A DNA stretch of 64,000 bases from Sphaerospermopsis kisseleviana NIES-73 (GTDB lineage Bacteria; Cyanobacteriota; Cyanobacteriia; Cyanobacteriales; Nostocaceae): assembly GCF_002368075.1 (NCBI RefSeq), contig NZ_AP018314.1, positions 2,368,596-2,432,595 of the forward strand, in the 5' to 3' direction. The position numbers were made by a program, and so were the translations under genes. The notes beneath the pieces are model-generated. The model was not told where the DNA came from, did not search any database, and saw only the letters and a list, made by a program, of their open reading frames with translations. Below are positions 26,411-35,180 of this stretch, one piece after another. Numbering within the stretch: position 1 is the first letter of the stretch; each line of letters opens with the position of its first letter.

Positions 26411-26861
26411 TTTTCAGTAACCTTAAAACTTCTATATTGCTGGCAAAGTCAATTGCTTTATAGTCATCCAAATTGTGTAAATTCATGTTAGGATTATGTT
26501 GTAATAGCAATCTCACTACTTCTGTCTTTCCAGCCGATGCACCATACATCAGGACAGTTGCACCATTATCATTTTGATTGTTAATATCTATGTTGGCTTC
26601 TAGTAGTAAATTCATTAAATCGTAGTGATTCCCAAAACACGCAAACCACAAAGCATTATTGTGATCATCGTTAGTGGCATTGATATCCGCACCTGCATTA
26701 ATTAATTCTTTCACCACTGGGTAAAGTCCATCTCTAGTAGCTTTCATTAAAGCTGTATCACCATTTTTACCCCGCTGATTTAAATCTTCGGGATTGTAAT
26801 TATTTGCTAATAGCCATTGGCTGGTTTCTGTACTTAATTTGAGTTGATTTGGTTGACTCAT
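26397..26861 (-). CDS. Ankyrin-repeat protein
   Basis: A 154-residue protein made of about four ankyrin repeats. Repeated units read NGDTALMKATRDGLYPVVKEL, NALWFACFGNHYDLMNLLLE, GATVLMYGASAGKTEVVRLLL and a final decayed unit. Such repeats are protein-binding scaffolds. It is the first gene of the ank-SagB-orf operon: its 3' end overlaps the SagB-like gene, which suggests the two products interact. No signal peptide or membrane segment. Confidence 0.88.
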   Translation of the reverse strand: MSQPNQLKLSTETSQWLLANNYNPEDLNQRGKNGDTALMKATRDGLYPVVKELINAGADINATNDDHNNALWFACFGNHYDLMNLLLEANIDINNQNDNGATVLMYGASAGKTEVVRLLLQHNPNMNLHNLDDYKAIDFASNIEVLRLLKNATQ

Positions 26862-27242
26862 AATTATAGTTGAGTAAATAACTTAAACAAGAAAAATATG
26901 ATGGCTGATTACTGATAGCTGATAGCTGAATACTTACCAAATAAAAACGGAATGGTGAGCAATGCCCACCATATTTAAAAGCTTTATTTGAATCAGAGAA
27001 AAAACACAGTAGCTGGAGAACAATTGTGATACCAATTCTTTGTGACGTTGCCAGAGATTTGATCCCCCCAACCCCCCTTAGTAAGGGGGGCTAAGAGATG
27101 AATTGATCATCCGGGAAGAGAAAAGGTATAGCAAGCACTCAGGTAATTAGGACATCAACTGATGACAAAACTAAGATACAAATTAACTTTTAAATCTGTC
27201 ACCTGTCACCTGTCACCTGTAACCTGTCACCTAGTAAAACTG
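26862..27242. other. Non-coding region with hairpin and heptamer repeats
   Basis: It contains a hairpin at 27072-27090 (CCCCCCTTA, one G, TAAGGGGGG), and a TGTCACC heptamer array at about 27199-27230. Short direct repeats with CTGATAGCTGA occur near 26900. No gene is supported. Confidence 0.7.
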
Positions 27243-27839
27243 TTAGCCGGCTGTCACTGGTTTTTTATCGTCAGCAAACAGTTCTCTAGCAGATTTGCAT
27301 GGTTTTGGTACACCATAAAAAGTAGCTTCTGCTTCGAGTTCGTCTACTATATCCCAAGCTTCAATTGCTCGTTTAGAATCTGGACCATAGTTAGCAGAAA
27401 TTAACCGAGCTTCAGACACAGCTTTCTGTATCTCTTTGCGTAGGAATTTTAATTTTGGTTTATCTACAAAGTTACCCTTGGTGAGAATATCAGTCACAGA
27501 AATAATGCCTAATAATTCACCTTGAATAACAGGCGCACGCCATGTATCAGTATTAGCAAATAACCGCGCTACATATTCAACATCTAGGTCAGGATTGACA
27601 ACTACGCAGGGTTTAGTCATCACTTCGTACACATGAACCGCTTCGGGATCTCTACCAAAAGCTGCAACTTTGCCCACGATATCCATTTCGGTAATCATAC
27701 CGTAAGCATCGCCACTGTGACGAGGTTCAACAACTAAAGCCCGCAGTTCTTTGAGCCTCATTAGTTTGACTGCTTCTGCTACGGTTGCGGAACCGCGAAT
27801 AGTAGCAACATCTTGAGTCATAATTTGTTTGGCTCTCAT
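27243..27839 (-). CDS. CBS-domain pair protein
   Basis: A 198-residue protein with two CBS motifs in the first 120 residues. The first begins AKQIMTQDVATIRGSATVAEAV and the second EVMTKPCVVVNPDLDVEYVA, closing with LLGIISVTDILTKG. CBS pairs bind adenosine nucleotides and act as energy or redox sensors. A C-terminal extension of about 70 residues (KPKLKFLRKEIQKAVSEAR ... YGPDSKRAIEAWDIVDELEAEA) is helical and unlike CBS. Such CBS proteins near nif genes occur in other Nostocales, but a role in nitrogen fixation is not shown. Confidence 0.85.
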   Translation of the reverse strand: MRAKQIMTQDVATIRGSATVAEAVKLMRLKELRALVVEPRHSGDAYGMITEMDIVGKVAAFGRDPEAVHVYEVMTKPCVVVNPDLDVEYVARLFANTDTWRAPVIQGELLGIISVTDILTKGNFVDKPKLKFLRKEIQKAVSEARLISANYGPDSKRAIEAWDIVDELEAEATFYGVPKPCKSARELFADDKKPVTAG

Positions 27840-28639
27840 AATTCCTGCTCCTTTAATTCGGTGAGCGAATCATTGAATTACTTCTAAACTGCTGCGATTT
27901 TCCTAAACTTTTTCTCGGTAGTTTTTGCACCTTTGCACCTTAATCATCAATAGATATTGAATAGTGAGGCGTGTTATGTACTACTGGCTAAAAAGCAATT
28001 ACTTGATGTGAACATTCCTAAACCGAATTATTAATAATCTGAGAGATTTTCATGAATCCGGTGATTTTAGAAATAAGATTTACGCAGGTTCTATATATTT
28101 TCATCTACCGTTCTTACTCTTTACCTTGGTTGTGGTTTAACTGGGGATCAAAGTAAGAGGTTTGGGATTTACTCTGTAATCGCTTCTTGTTGAGGTTTAG
28201 GTTCACTGCCAACAATTTAGCTTACTTATATAGTATCACTCTGGTCAGCAGGAAATATGAATGATTTATAAAGATCCACCCATTTTTGACCATAAATCGG
28301 ATTAAAAAATTGTTAAGTGGATGACAGAAGCAAAAAATTATATTTGATGTTTTTGATATCAGATATTACGATTTATTATGAAATTTATTAGTTAAACATT
28401 TAGGAAAATTCCATTAAATAAATATAAAAATTATTGACTAGAAATACTATTTCTGAATTATGGCAGCAGCGGAAAATATGAGGTTTGACAAAATATATGT
28501 TTCATTTGTAGTCAATAGATACATTTTTGGGTTATCATAGTTATAATCTAGGTATTAATAACCTGGTTAACTTATCAATATATTGAAGACTGACGAAGTA
28601 CATCAGAAATTGTAAATGTGAAATTGGAACTGTGAGTTT
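27840..28639. other. 800-bp non-coding region
   Basis: AT-rich, no supported gene on either strand. It should hold the promoter of the CBS gene (left) and of the DUF29 gene (right). No exact transcription-factor box was recognised. Confidence 0.5.
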
Positions 28640-29107
28640 ATGCTGTTACCAGTAGAATTAGCAAATCAAAATTTATATGAACAAGATTATTATTTGTGGT
28701 TGCGGACAACTATTAATCAACTTCGTGCTGGGCAATTTTCATCTGTAGATTTAGAGAATTTAATTGAAGAATTAGAAACTATGGGTAGAAGTCAGAAACG
28801 AGCTATTGAAAGTTTATTGATTAGACTTCTCGAACATTTGTTAAAACTTAAATATTGGGATAGTGAAAGAGAGCGTAATGAGGGACATTGGAAAGGGGAA
28901 ATCAGGACTTTTCGCAGACAAATAAAAAAAGAATTGAAAGATAGTCCTAGTTTGAAACCTTATATTTTAGAAATCTTTGAGGAATGTTATGAAGAAGCAA
29001 GAAAAGAAGCAAGCGATCGCTCTCAACTTCCCCTGGATACATTTCCCATCAATCCCATTGGTTCTTTAGAGCAGGTTTTAGATGATAATTGGTTTGTTGG
29101 GAGATGA
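28640..29107 (+). CDS. DUF29 family protein
   Basis: A 155-residue DUF29 protein with YEQDYYLWLRTTINQL at the start, DLENLIEELETMGRSQKRAIESLLIRLLEHLLKLKYW in the middle and a C-terminal EQVLDDNWFVGR. Function unknown. The final EQVLDDNWFVG segment is duplicated as an isolated fragment at 29681-29716, on the far side of the next gene. It converges with the gene at 29168-29581. Confidence 0.85.
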   Translation: MLLPVELANQNLYEQDYYLWLRTTINQLRAGQFSSVDLENLIEELETMGRSQKRAIESLLIRLLEHLLKLKYWDSERERNEGHWKGEIRTFRRQIKKELKDSPSLKPYILEIFEECYEEARKEASDRSQLPLDTFPINPIGSLEQVLDDNWFVGR

Positions 29108-29167
29108 GAAAATAGCGATCGCTCTTTTATAAATCAATTCCAGAGTCAAAATTCACATTTATTGTGA

Positions 29168-29581
29168 TCATGAATTTTGAGCTATGATTTGATTGTATAA
29201 ATAATTCTCCAATTCTGAATCAACATCTAAAGCAAAACGTAGTTCCCTATCGTTGATATGTGGAAAATATGACTTTCCAAATCTTCTAAGTAAACTTCCA
29301 CCAACTTGCGCTCCTCTTTGAATCTTGTGTTGCAAATGCAACCCAGTAACAAAAGCTGTTATCCGTGCTTTACTGTCAGTGTCATTTCTAATACAAGTTC
29401 TTAGAGCTATCTTAATATCTTCTTCTGGTGAACGAAGGTTAACGTTGTTTGTTGCAACCTGTATGAAATCAAAACAACCAAGTCCAGCTTGATAAATTTG
29501 CTTTCTGAGATTTTCGTCCTTAACTAATTTCCAAAATAAAGCAACAGCAATTTTTTCAACGGGATCAGGATCAGAAAACAT
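29168..29581 (-). CDS. Conserved protein of unknown function
   Basis: A 137-residue soluble, slightly basic protein. No family recognised. It starts MFSDPDPVEKIAVALFWKLVKDE; the middle has ITAFVTGLHLQHKIQRGAQVG and RRFGKSYFPHINDRELRFALD. It is flanked on both sides by DUF29 material, which suggests insertion between the DUF29 gene and a duplicated tail. The ATG has no strong ribosome-binding site. Confidence 0.6.
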   Translation of the reverse strand: MFSDPDPVEKIAVALFWKLVKDENLRKQIYQAGLGCFDFIQVATNNVNLRSPEEDIKIALRTCIRNDTDSKARITAFVTGLHLQHKIQRGAQVGGSLLRRFGKSYFPHINDRELRFALDVDSELENYLYNQIIAQNS

Positions 29582-29680
29582 AACTTACTTATTGATCAAT
29601 ATATAAACGTATAATTTAATATACACTACTTTTTATACTAAATCAAGAACTTAATTTAGTCCTTAACAATGAGTTGATTA

Positions 29681-29716
29681 GAACAGGTTTTAGATGATAA
29701 TTGGTTTGTGGGATAA
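29681..29716 (+). pseudogene. C-terminal DUF29 remnant
   Basis: Eleven codons, EQVLDDNWFVG plus stop, repeat the tail of the intact DUF29 gene (28640-29107) nearly base for base. No reading frame leads into it. It is a leftover of a second DUF29 gene or of a local duplication. Confidence 0.7.
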
Positions 29717-29748
29717 TCTGGCATTAAGCATTCAGTAATCTAGTCATA

Positions 29749-29812
29749 AGATCCCGGACTTCTTTTATTATCATGTTAATAAAATCTGACTATATCACAG
29801 AAGTCGGGGATC
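29749..29812. repeat. Inverted repeat with GATCCC...GGGGATC arms and long loop
   Basis: AGATCCCGGACTTCT on the left and AGAAGTCGGGGATCT on the right enclose about 34 bp. It belongs to the same palindrome family as the compact hairpin at 46370-46400 and resembles the amt terminator stem. Confidence 0.6.
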
Positions 29813-29869
29813 TGGGTATCAACAAGTGTTATAGCTTAATCATTAAAATTTGGCTAAAATAATCATAGT

Positions 29870-30016
29870 TCAAATAATAAATAATTCCTGTTGTTTAAAA
29901 TTAGATTCTGCCATACGGTTATTAGCTAGATTAACATAATCAGGATTGATTTCAATTCCTAAATAATGACGATTTAAATTTCTAGCTGCTAAACAGTCTT
30001 TTGGATCACATAATAC
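29870..30016 (-). pseudogene. C-terminal remnant of a DNA methyltransferase
   Basis: The minus strand reads AARNLNRHYLGIEINPDYVN and then QQELF before a stop. This matches the region after the DPFxGSGTT motif of beta-class DNA methyltransferases (the RxYIGIEINPEY block). Only about 48 codons survive, and the SAM-binding loop itself is lost (it reads LCDPKDC). It lies 6 bp beyond the end of the feoA-like gene. Confidence 0.7.
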
Positions 30017-30022
30017 CAAAAA

Positions 30023-30370
30023 TTATTTTTGTTTTAATAATCTATTAGTTCCACCCTCAAGCACACGCACATAAATAGCCCGTACAGTGTCCCGATCTAA
30101 ATTCATTGATACATTTCCAGCCTTAATTATAAAAGCCGGAAAATGCTGCTCAACAGTGATATTAGTTCCTGTATGAATACCCATTGATATCAGTTTCCTT
30201 CTCATAGTTTTATCCTGAGTTTGACAGACAGTAACAATTCCTATTTCTCCAGGTTTGAGCAATTCCAAAGAGCAACCAGTTACACTAAAAGGAGTAAACA
30301 TTGCCGAACAATAATTAAAAGTAAAAAGTGAAACTTGAAATGATGAAAGATGATAAACATCCTCCATCAT
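30023..30370 (-). CDS. FeoA-domain protein at the end of the nif cluster
   Basis: A 115-residue protein whose last 80 residues form a FeoA/SH3-like domain: LKPGEIGIVTVCQTQDKTMRRKLISMGI, then GTNITVEQHFPAF and MNLDRDTVRAIYVRVL. FeoA domains modulate ferrous-iron transport or bind metal regulators. The first about 23 residues are not conserved in style, so the Met at 30301 (MFTPFSVTGC) is a likely true start. It follows fdxH by 52 bp and is probably co-transcribed, giving a link between iron supply and nitrogenase. Confidence 0.8.
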   Translation of the reverse strand: MMEDVYHLSSFQVSLFTFNYCSAMFTPFSVTGCSLELLKPGEIGIVTVCQTQDKTMRRKLISMGIHTGTNITVEQHFPAFIIKAGNVSMNLDRDTVRAIYVRVLEGGTNRLLKQK

Positions 30371-30422
30371 GGTAAAAGTTCAATTATGGGTTTAATTAGC
30401 AAAGCTAAACCCTAATTTTGTA

Positions 30423-30722
30423 TTAAACCAAATAAGCTTCTTGGTGGGTTTTGATTGTACAGTTGGAGCGGGGATAAGTAACGCACAATAAAGCAAAACC
30501 TTTTTCTACTTGTTCATCATCCAAGAAGTTTTGATCATCTTGGTTGATTTCACCTTCAACAATTTTACCTACACAGCTAGAACAAGAACCAGCGTGACAA
30601 GAAACTGGTAAATCAATACCTGCATCTGCTGCTGCATCAATAATTGTGACATCATCATCACAGTCAATTGTGGTGTCTAATTCTTCTTTTTTGTTGATCA
30701 ATCTTACTTTATACGTTGCCAT
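30423..30722 (-). CDS. fdxH: Heterocyst [2Fe-2S] ferredoxin
   Basis: A 99-residue plant-type ferredoxin. The cluster ligands are in CHAGSCSSC (residues about 42-50) plus the distal Cys in [13 protein letters not shown]. It is the heterocyst isoform, which passes electrons to nitrogenase reductase. This rests on its place in the nif cluster after hesB and on the extra-basic, Asn/Asp-rich loop ([16 protein letters not shown]). Length is exact for the family. A 194-bp spacer to hesB may hold its own heterocyst promoter. Confidence 0.93.
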   Translation of the reverse strand: MATYKVRLINKKEELDTTIDCDDDVTIIDAAADAGIDLPVSCHAGSCSSCVGKIVEGEINQDDQNFLDDEQVEKGFALLCVTYPRSNCTIKTHQEAYLV

Positions 30723-30916
30723 GTTTTACTTCTCCTCAAATTTGAATAGAACTTGTAATTTGGTTGCTTACTGTTTACATTTTCAGTAAGGTAAATCATC
30801 TCTTCCGTACACAAAAAAATGTAGAGTGTGTCTACGGAAAAGTTGTAAATTTGTAGGTGATGGAATGGAACTTAGAAAAGTTTCCATATCTATTTTTTCC
30901 TAAGTTCCAAATTTTT

Positions 30917-31288
30917 TTAGCTGCAAGGTACACCGTTAGGTGAACAATCTCCTGATTTAAAAGATTTGCCACAACCACAGGTGTCAGTTGCATTGGGGTT
31001 GGAAAACTTAAAACCGCTATCCATGACACCCTCAATAAAATCAACGACTACACCTTCTAATAAGGGCGCACTTTTAGCGTCAACGTAAATCAATACGTTA
31101 CCTTGTTGGGTGACAATATCATCAGGTTGGGGCTTATTGGTAATTTCAATACCATATTCATAGCCACTACAACCACCGTTTTTAACGGAGATGCGGATAC
31201 CTTTTTTAGCTTGATTTTCTTCCGCAGCAGAACCTTTTAAAAAAGCCCGCAAACGAAATTCTGCTTTTTCTGTTAAAGTAACAGTCAT
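30917..31288 (-). CDS. hesB: HesB/IscA-type iron-sulfur carrier
   Basis: A 123-residue A-type Fe-S carrier. The three conserved cysteines lie in the GGCSGYEYG block near residue 40 and the CGCGKSF motif near residue 105. The protein donates clusters during nitrogenase assembly. A short C-terminal tail (SGDCSPNGVPCS) adds two further cysteines, as in the nif-linked HesB type. It lies 66 bp after hesA in the same orientation. Confidence 0.93.
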   Translation of the reverse strand: MTVTLTEKAEFRLRAFLKGSAAEENQAKKGIRISVKNGGCSGYEYGIEITNKPQPDDIVTQQGNVLIYVDAKSAPLLEGVVVDFIEGVMDSGFKFSNPNATDTCGCGKSFKSGDCSPNGVPCS

Positions 31289-31354
31289 TTTGTTTCCTGT
31301 AGCGATGATTCTGATTTTCAGATGTAGGTTAATTATTACTGTGGTGGTGAAACT

Positions 31355-32137
31355 TTAAACTGATAAAGATTGAGATTGGGAATATCTCCAAGGTGCTGTA
31401 TTACCGCAGACTGGACAATTGCGATCGCGTTGAGAACGACGTTTAGCAAATTCCATTCTACTGAAATCAATTGTTAGCAATTCCGATAATAATGGTTGAC
31501 TAAAACCGGTAATTAACTTGATAGCTTCCAAAGCAGTTAAACAAGCTAAAGTTCCAGAAACAGCCCCTAAAACTGAAAAACCCCGGCGATCCCAATCTGG
31601 TTTTTCTGGAAACAAACAGGACAAACAAGGAGTTACACCAGGAATAATTGTTGTTAGGTAAGCCTCCATTCCATCCATTGCTGCTTCCACCATTGGTTTA
31701 CGCCACTTTACACAAGCTTCATTTAATAAATTACGCTCGGTAAAATTGTGGGCGCAGTCCAAAGCCATATCCGCAGATTGCACCAACGAATCTACATTTT
31801 CGGGGGTAATATAATCATGAATTGCCTCAATTTGCACATCAGGATTAATAGCTTCCAGAGTTTCTTTAGCCTTAAAAACTCTTGGTTTTCCCACCCAATC
31901 ATCAGTCATTAAAATCTGACGATTCATGTCATCGAGACGCAAATCACCACCCCGGACTAGGATGAGCCGCCCAACGCCCGCTACTGCTAGGTAAAGCGCC
32001 GCCGTTCCACCTAATCCCCCCACACCAGTCACCAGAACCGTCGCTGACTTCAGGCGCTTTTGAGCTATTTCGCCAAAATTCGGCAGCATCATTTGGCGAC
32101 TATAGCGTTCTAATTCGGTAGGCGTTAGGTTGATCAA
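31355..32137 (-). CDS. hesA: HesA, E1-like adenylating protein
   Basis: A 260-residue ThiF/MoeB-type protein. The nucleotide-binding loop is VTGVGGLGGTAALYLAVAGVG (about residues 36-56), with the Arg of MNRQIL downstream. Zinc-binding cysteine pairs are CLSCLFPE and CPVCGN near the C-terminus. HesA is a nif-cluster member in heterocyst formers, thought to work in molybdenum or sulfur handling for cofactor synthesis. It follows nifW by 10 bp. Confidence 0.92.
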   Translation of the reverse strand: MINLTPTELERYSRQMMLPNFGEIAQKRLKSATVLVTGVGGLGGTAALYLAVAGVGRLILVRGGDLRLDDMNRQILMTDDWVGKPRVFKAKETLEAINPDVQIEAIHDYITPENVDSLVQSADMALDCAHNFTERNLLNEACVKWRKPMVEAAMDGMEAYLTTIIPGVTPCLSCLFPEKPDWDRRGFSVLGAVSGTLACLTALEAIKLITGFSQPLLSELLTIDFSRMEFAKRRSQRDRNCPVCGNTAPWRYSQSQSLSV

Positions 32138-32147
32138 TTTATACCTC

Positions 32148-32465
32148 CTAGTCAGACGTGATTTCTGTTAGCGTAACTACATTTTTTGGTTTGTCATTGA
32201 ACACCTTGAACAATTTTTGTTCGTGGGGTGTTGATTCTATAAAAACTTGATAAGCTTGTTGCAAAGCTTGGCTGTATTTTTCTAACTTTTCTGCTGCACT
32301 TAGATTAGGATATTGCTCATCAATTTGATACATAAATTGAGAGAATTTTTTTAAGATATGCAGCCGATTGACATTGACAAAATGTTGATCGTAAGGCAGA
32401 TTAAAAAACTGGAAATAAGCTTCTGCATCTACGATTTTTTTAAATTCTTCAATAGTTCCAGTCAT
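32148..32465 (-). CDS. nifW: Nitrogenase-stabilising protein NifW
   Basis: A 105-residue NifW: EEFKKIVDAEAYFQFFNLPYD at the start, then VNVNRLHILKKFSQFM and EKYSQALQQAYQVFIESTP, all characteristic. It protects or helps mature the MoFe protein. Its ATG overlaps the TGA of the preceding DUF683 gene (ATGA), so the two are translationally coupled. Confidence 0.93.
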   Translation of the reverse strand: MTGTIEEFKKIVDAEAYFQFFNLPYDQHFVNVNRLHILKKFSQFMYQIDEQYPNLSAAEKLEKYSQALQQAYQVFIESTPHEQKLFKVFNDKPKNVVTLTEITSD

Positions 32466-32662
32466 TTACCGTTCTCCATTTTTTTTAGTTGTTGCTTGAG
32501 TTGATCTAACTCTTGATAGATTTTGTAAGTCTCATTGGCAACATCCATCAATTTTTCGTAATCTGTAGGTAGTCCTTCAGCTAAATCATGCAGATCCATT
32601 TTCATTTGACCTGCTTTACTATTTAGCTTTTTAATCGTGGTTTTCAGTTCTTCAATGGTCAT
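32462..32662 (-). CDS. DUF683 / CCE_0567-type small nif protein
   Basis: A 66-residue coiled-coil protein (MTIEELKTTIKKLNSKAG ... IYQELDQLKQQLKKMENGK) of the nif-associated DUF683 family, always found between the DUF269 gene and nifW. Function unknown; a small helical partner of nitrogenase assembly is likely. The reading frame stays open another 45 codons upstream, but that part encodes a heptamer-type repeat (GDWGLGTGDW, NYQLPITNYQ) and is not the family N-terminus, so I chose the ATG at 32662. Confidence 0.85.
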   Translation of the reverse strand: MTIEELKTTIKKLNSKAGQMKMDLHDLAEGLPTDYEKLMDVANETYKIYQELDQLKQQLKKMENGK

Positions 32663-32797
32663 TGGTGATTGGTGATTGGTAATTGGTAATTGGTAATTGG
32701 TAATGGGTAATTGGTAATTGGTAATTGGGTATTCTTCCCAGTCCCCAGTCCCCAGTCCCCAGTCCCCAGTCCCCAGTCCCCAGTCCCCAATCACCAA
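32663..32797. repeat. Repeat block between two nif genes
   Basis: Two tracts face each other: TTGGTAATTGG-type heptamers at 32663-32727 and CCCCAGT heptamers at about 32740-32788. They separate the DUF269 and DUF683 genes inside the nif operon and stay open in several frames, which creates false N-terminal extensions. Confidence 0.9.
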
Positions 32798-32800
32798 ATA

Positions 32801-33277
32801 TTACAAATTGCCTACTTCGGGGAAACGTTTGGCTAATTCAATTCCTTTTTCAACAAACTTTTCTCCCTCTTCATTCAGCTTTTCTAGAGATTCAAAACCA
32901 AAACGGTGAGCATCACGTAAGGTTTTAATAGTTAATAATAATCGTCCAGAAAAAACTAAAGCCCAACCAAAACCTTCATGACCTAATTCAATTACCACAT
33001 TAGAAAGTAATCCAGTTTCCTTTTCTATGCTTGAGGCGATCGCTCTAAAAAAAGCATTAATGCGAGAAAGAGTAGCTGGATCAACTTCACCTTCTGTAGA
33101 AATTTCTTTTTTCTTTTGTTTTGTCACCACAAAAGGTTTAAGAATCAATTCATCAGACCAATTTTTGTAAAATCCATAGCTATCATTAGCTCGAATTTGT
33201 TGGACTAATGTTTTCAGAAAAGGTGAAGAAATTATCGTGCTTGTTGCGTTTCCGTTCACACTATTATTTTCACTCAT
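32801..33277 (-). CDS. NifX-associated protein (DUF269)
   Basis: A 158-residue DUF269 protein. Seen: FLKTLVQQIRANDSYGFYKNW, the conserved DPATLSRINAFFRAIA and GHEGFGWALVFSGRLLL. It is the standard partner encoded after nifX and is thought to bind FeMo-cofactor intermediates or carry a cluster. Its ATG overlaps the stop of nifX by 4 bp, so translation is coupled. Confidence 0.9.
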   Translation of the reverse strand: MSENNSVNGNATSTIISSPFLKTLVQQIRANDSYGFYKNWSDELILKPFVVTKQKKKEISTEGEVDPATLSRINAFFRAIASSIEKETGLLSNVVIELGHEGFGWALVFSGRLLLTIKTLRDAHRFGFESLEKLNEEGEKFVEKGIELAKRFPEVGNL

Positions 33278-33693
33278 ACCGCAGCTTCGTTTTCAATTTC
33301 CTCTAAAAAGTTAGATTTCTTTTGACCTAAAGCTTTACGCAACCAAGGTGGAGGATTCCCTTTCAAAGTTTGCACTAATTTAGTCAAGATTTCTTCAATC
33401 TTTTCTTCTTCAGATTTCGCCTTAACAGGTGTCACACCATGCTTAATTAAACGAGCGGCCGCACTACCACCAATAGCCACTACATAAACTATTGTACAAT
33501 CTTTTAAAGCCTCAAGTTTAGGGGTAATTTTATCCTCATTACCATCTTCTTTAAGATCACCATCAAAGGTTAAAGTTTCTAGAAATTGATATCCTTCATC
33601 TGTAATTTCATAGACATCAATTTCCTTAGCCCATCCAAAATGAGCATTAACATGAATTCTGTCAGTTGTCGTAAATGCAATTTTCACTTTCAT
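33274..33693 (-). CDS. nifX: NifX, FeMo-cofactor carrier
   Basis: A 139-residue NifX/NifB-C-domain-type protein. Conserved: KIAFTTTDRIHVNAHFGWAKE at the start (metallocluster-binding His), and CTIVYVVAIGGSAAARLIKHG. It binds NifB-co and VK-cluster intermediates on the way to NifEN. The spacer to nifN (33694-33760) is a repeat, TGTCACC heptamers included. Confidence 0.92.
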   Translation of the reverse strand: MKVKIAFTTTDRIHVNAHFGWAKEIDVYEITDEGYQFLETLTFDGDLKEDGNEDKITPKLEALKDCTIVYVVAIGGSAAARLIKHGVTPVKAKSEEEKIEEILTKLVQTLKGNPPPWLRKALGQKKSNFLEEIENEAAV

Positions 33694-33737
33694 TTGTCCT
33701 TTGTTAGTAATTAGTAATCAGTAATCAGCTTATTAAC

Positions 33738-33773
33738 TGTCACCTGTCACCTGTCACCTGTCACCTGTCACCT
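33738..33773. repeat. TGTCACC heptamer repeat at the end of nifN
   Basis: Five tandem units, plus strand TGTCACC. On the coding (minus) strand this reads GGTGACA and supplies the last codons (IGDR) and the stop of nifN. Confidence 0.9.
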
Positions 33774-35092
33774 ATTACCTGTTCCCATTGTTTCATCATT
33801 AATGCTTCTTCGTGTTCTATAAATAGGTTGCCAATACCAAATAAAACATCCATAGAACCGCGATAGCCTACTTTGGTAAATAAGCCATTTCCTAATCTGT
33901 CGTAAATAGGAATACCTAAACGATAGAGAGGAATAGAAAGACGTTTAGCAATAGTATTAACATTAGAATTTCCAATTAATAAATCAGAACCTACTGCTAA
34001 ATCTTCCAAATCTTCTAAATCGCCAATAGTCACATTTTTAATGGGTAGATGCTCTAATAAAGGTGATTTTGTGGTAGTTACAGCCCCATGAATTTGCGCC
34101 CCCATTGACTGGAGAAAATGCACCATAGACCACATTAAATCCGGTTCTAAGGCTAAAGAAATCCGTTTTGCACCAAAATAAAAATGAGTGTCTAACATCG
34201 CATCTTGTAGCTGACGACGTTGGCGACAATATTTTTCTGGTACGGGATTTCCACTTAACACAGATAAGGCTTGTAGAAACTCATCCACAGGTTCTAAACC
34301 TGTTAAATCTCTGAAAACTTCGTAGTCTGTGTTAAACCTTTGCTGGAGAATTTTAGCTGCTCCTCGCATACTTTCACCTAATGCAATAGTGAAAGCAGAA
34401 CTACCTAAAGATTGCAATTGTTTGATAGTTGTACCACTAGCAGTTATAGCACTATAATTATCCTCTAAATGTCCATCTAAAGAAGCTCCCAAATTAGGCA
34501 CAAAAATAGGATCTAAACCGAAGGATTTAACCATTTCTTCGATTTCTTGAACATCTCCCGGAGTAAATGCAGAACCCGCTAAAATTGTGATTTGTTCTGG
34601 TTTTACCCCTCCTGCTTTGGGAACTTCTTTAACAATGCTTTCTACTGCAACTGCAAAACCATCTTGCAATGCACCTTTAAAGTCAGGAGTGGGAGCAAAA
34701 ATAATGGCTAAATGATCTAATTCTGGATGACGTTTTCTAATTTCTTTTAAAAAACGTTCAATATCATCTCCTCTAGTTTCAGTTAACCCAGTGGTACATA
34801 AACCAATAATTTCTGGTTGTAATTTTTCTACTACTGTTAAAATTGCTTGTTCAACATTTTCTTCACCACCTAAAATGGTAGTAACTTCCGTCATTGCGGT
34901 AGTAGCTAAAGGAATCGCTTCCCGAAAATGCCGAACTAAAACAACTTTTGCAAAAGCAGTACAACCTTGAGAACCATGAAATAAAGGGATAGTTCCTTTT
35001 AATCCTAAAAAAGCTAAAGATGCGCCTAAAGCCTGACTTTGTTTAAGGGGATTAACAGAAACAGATTTTTCTGGAAGTGTAACAAGTGCCAT
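33761..35092 (-). CDS. nifN: NifN, FeMo-cofactor scaffold beta subunit
   Basis: A 443-residue NifN. Conserved pieces: LPEKSVSVNPLKQSQALGASLAFLG, GTIPLFHGSQGCTAFAKV with the P-cluster-like cysteine, AMTEVTTILGGEENVEQA and ICLCTTGLTETRGDD-like text (GLCTTGLTETRGDD). With NifE it forms the NifEN scaffold on which the cofactor precursor is matured. The C-terminal IGDR and stop come from the heptamer repeat, so the native tail may differ by a few residues from other species. It lies 88 bp from nifE, across a palindromic AATTGA/TCAATT-type repeat. Confidence 0.93.
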   Translation of the reverse strand: MALVTLPEKSVSVNPLKQSQALGASLAFLGLKGTIPLFHGSQGCTAFAKVVLVRHFREAIPLATTAMTEVTTILGGEENVEQAILTVVEKLQPEIIGLCTTGLTETRGDDIERFLKEIRKRHPELDHLAIIFAPTPDFKGALQDGFAVAVESIVKEVPKAGGVKPEQITILAGSAFTPGDVQEIEEMVKSFGLDPIFVPNLGASLDGHLEDNYSAITASGTTIKQLQSLGSSAFTIALGESMRGAAKILQQRFNTDYEVFRDLTGLEPVDEFLQALSVLSGNPVPEKYCRQRRQLQDAMLDTHFYFGAKRISLALEPDLMWSMVHFLQSMGAQIHGAVTTTKSPLLEHLPIKNVTIGDLEDLEDLAVGSDLLIGNSNVNTIAKRLSIPLYRLGIPIYDRLGNGLFTKVGYRGSMDVLFGIGNLFIEHEEALMMKQWEQVIGDR

Positions 35093-35180
35093 AAATATAA
35101 TCTCAATAATTGAAAATTGAAAATTGACAATTGATAATTAATAATTTTCCATTATCAATTATCCATTATCAATTTTTAAT

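Noticed and set aside
32663-32797. N-terminal extension of the DUF683 gene
   Set aside because: The extension is an in-frame reading of tandem repeats; family members begin at MTIEEL.
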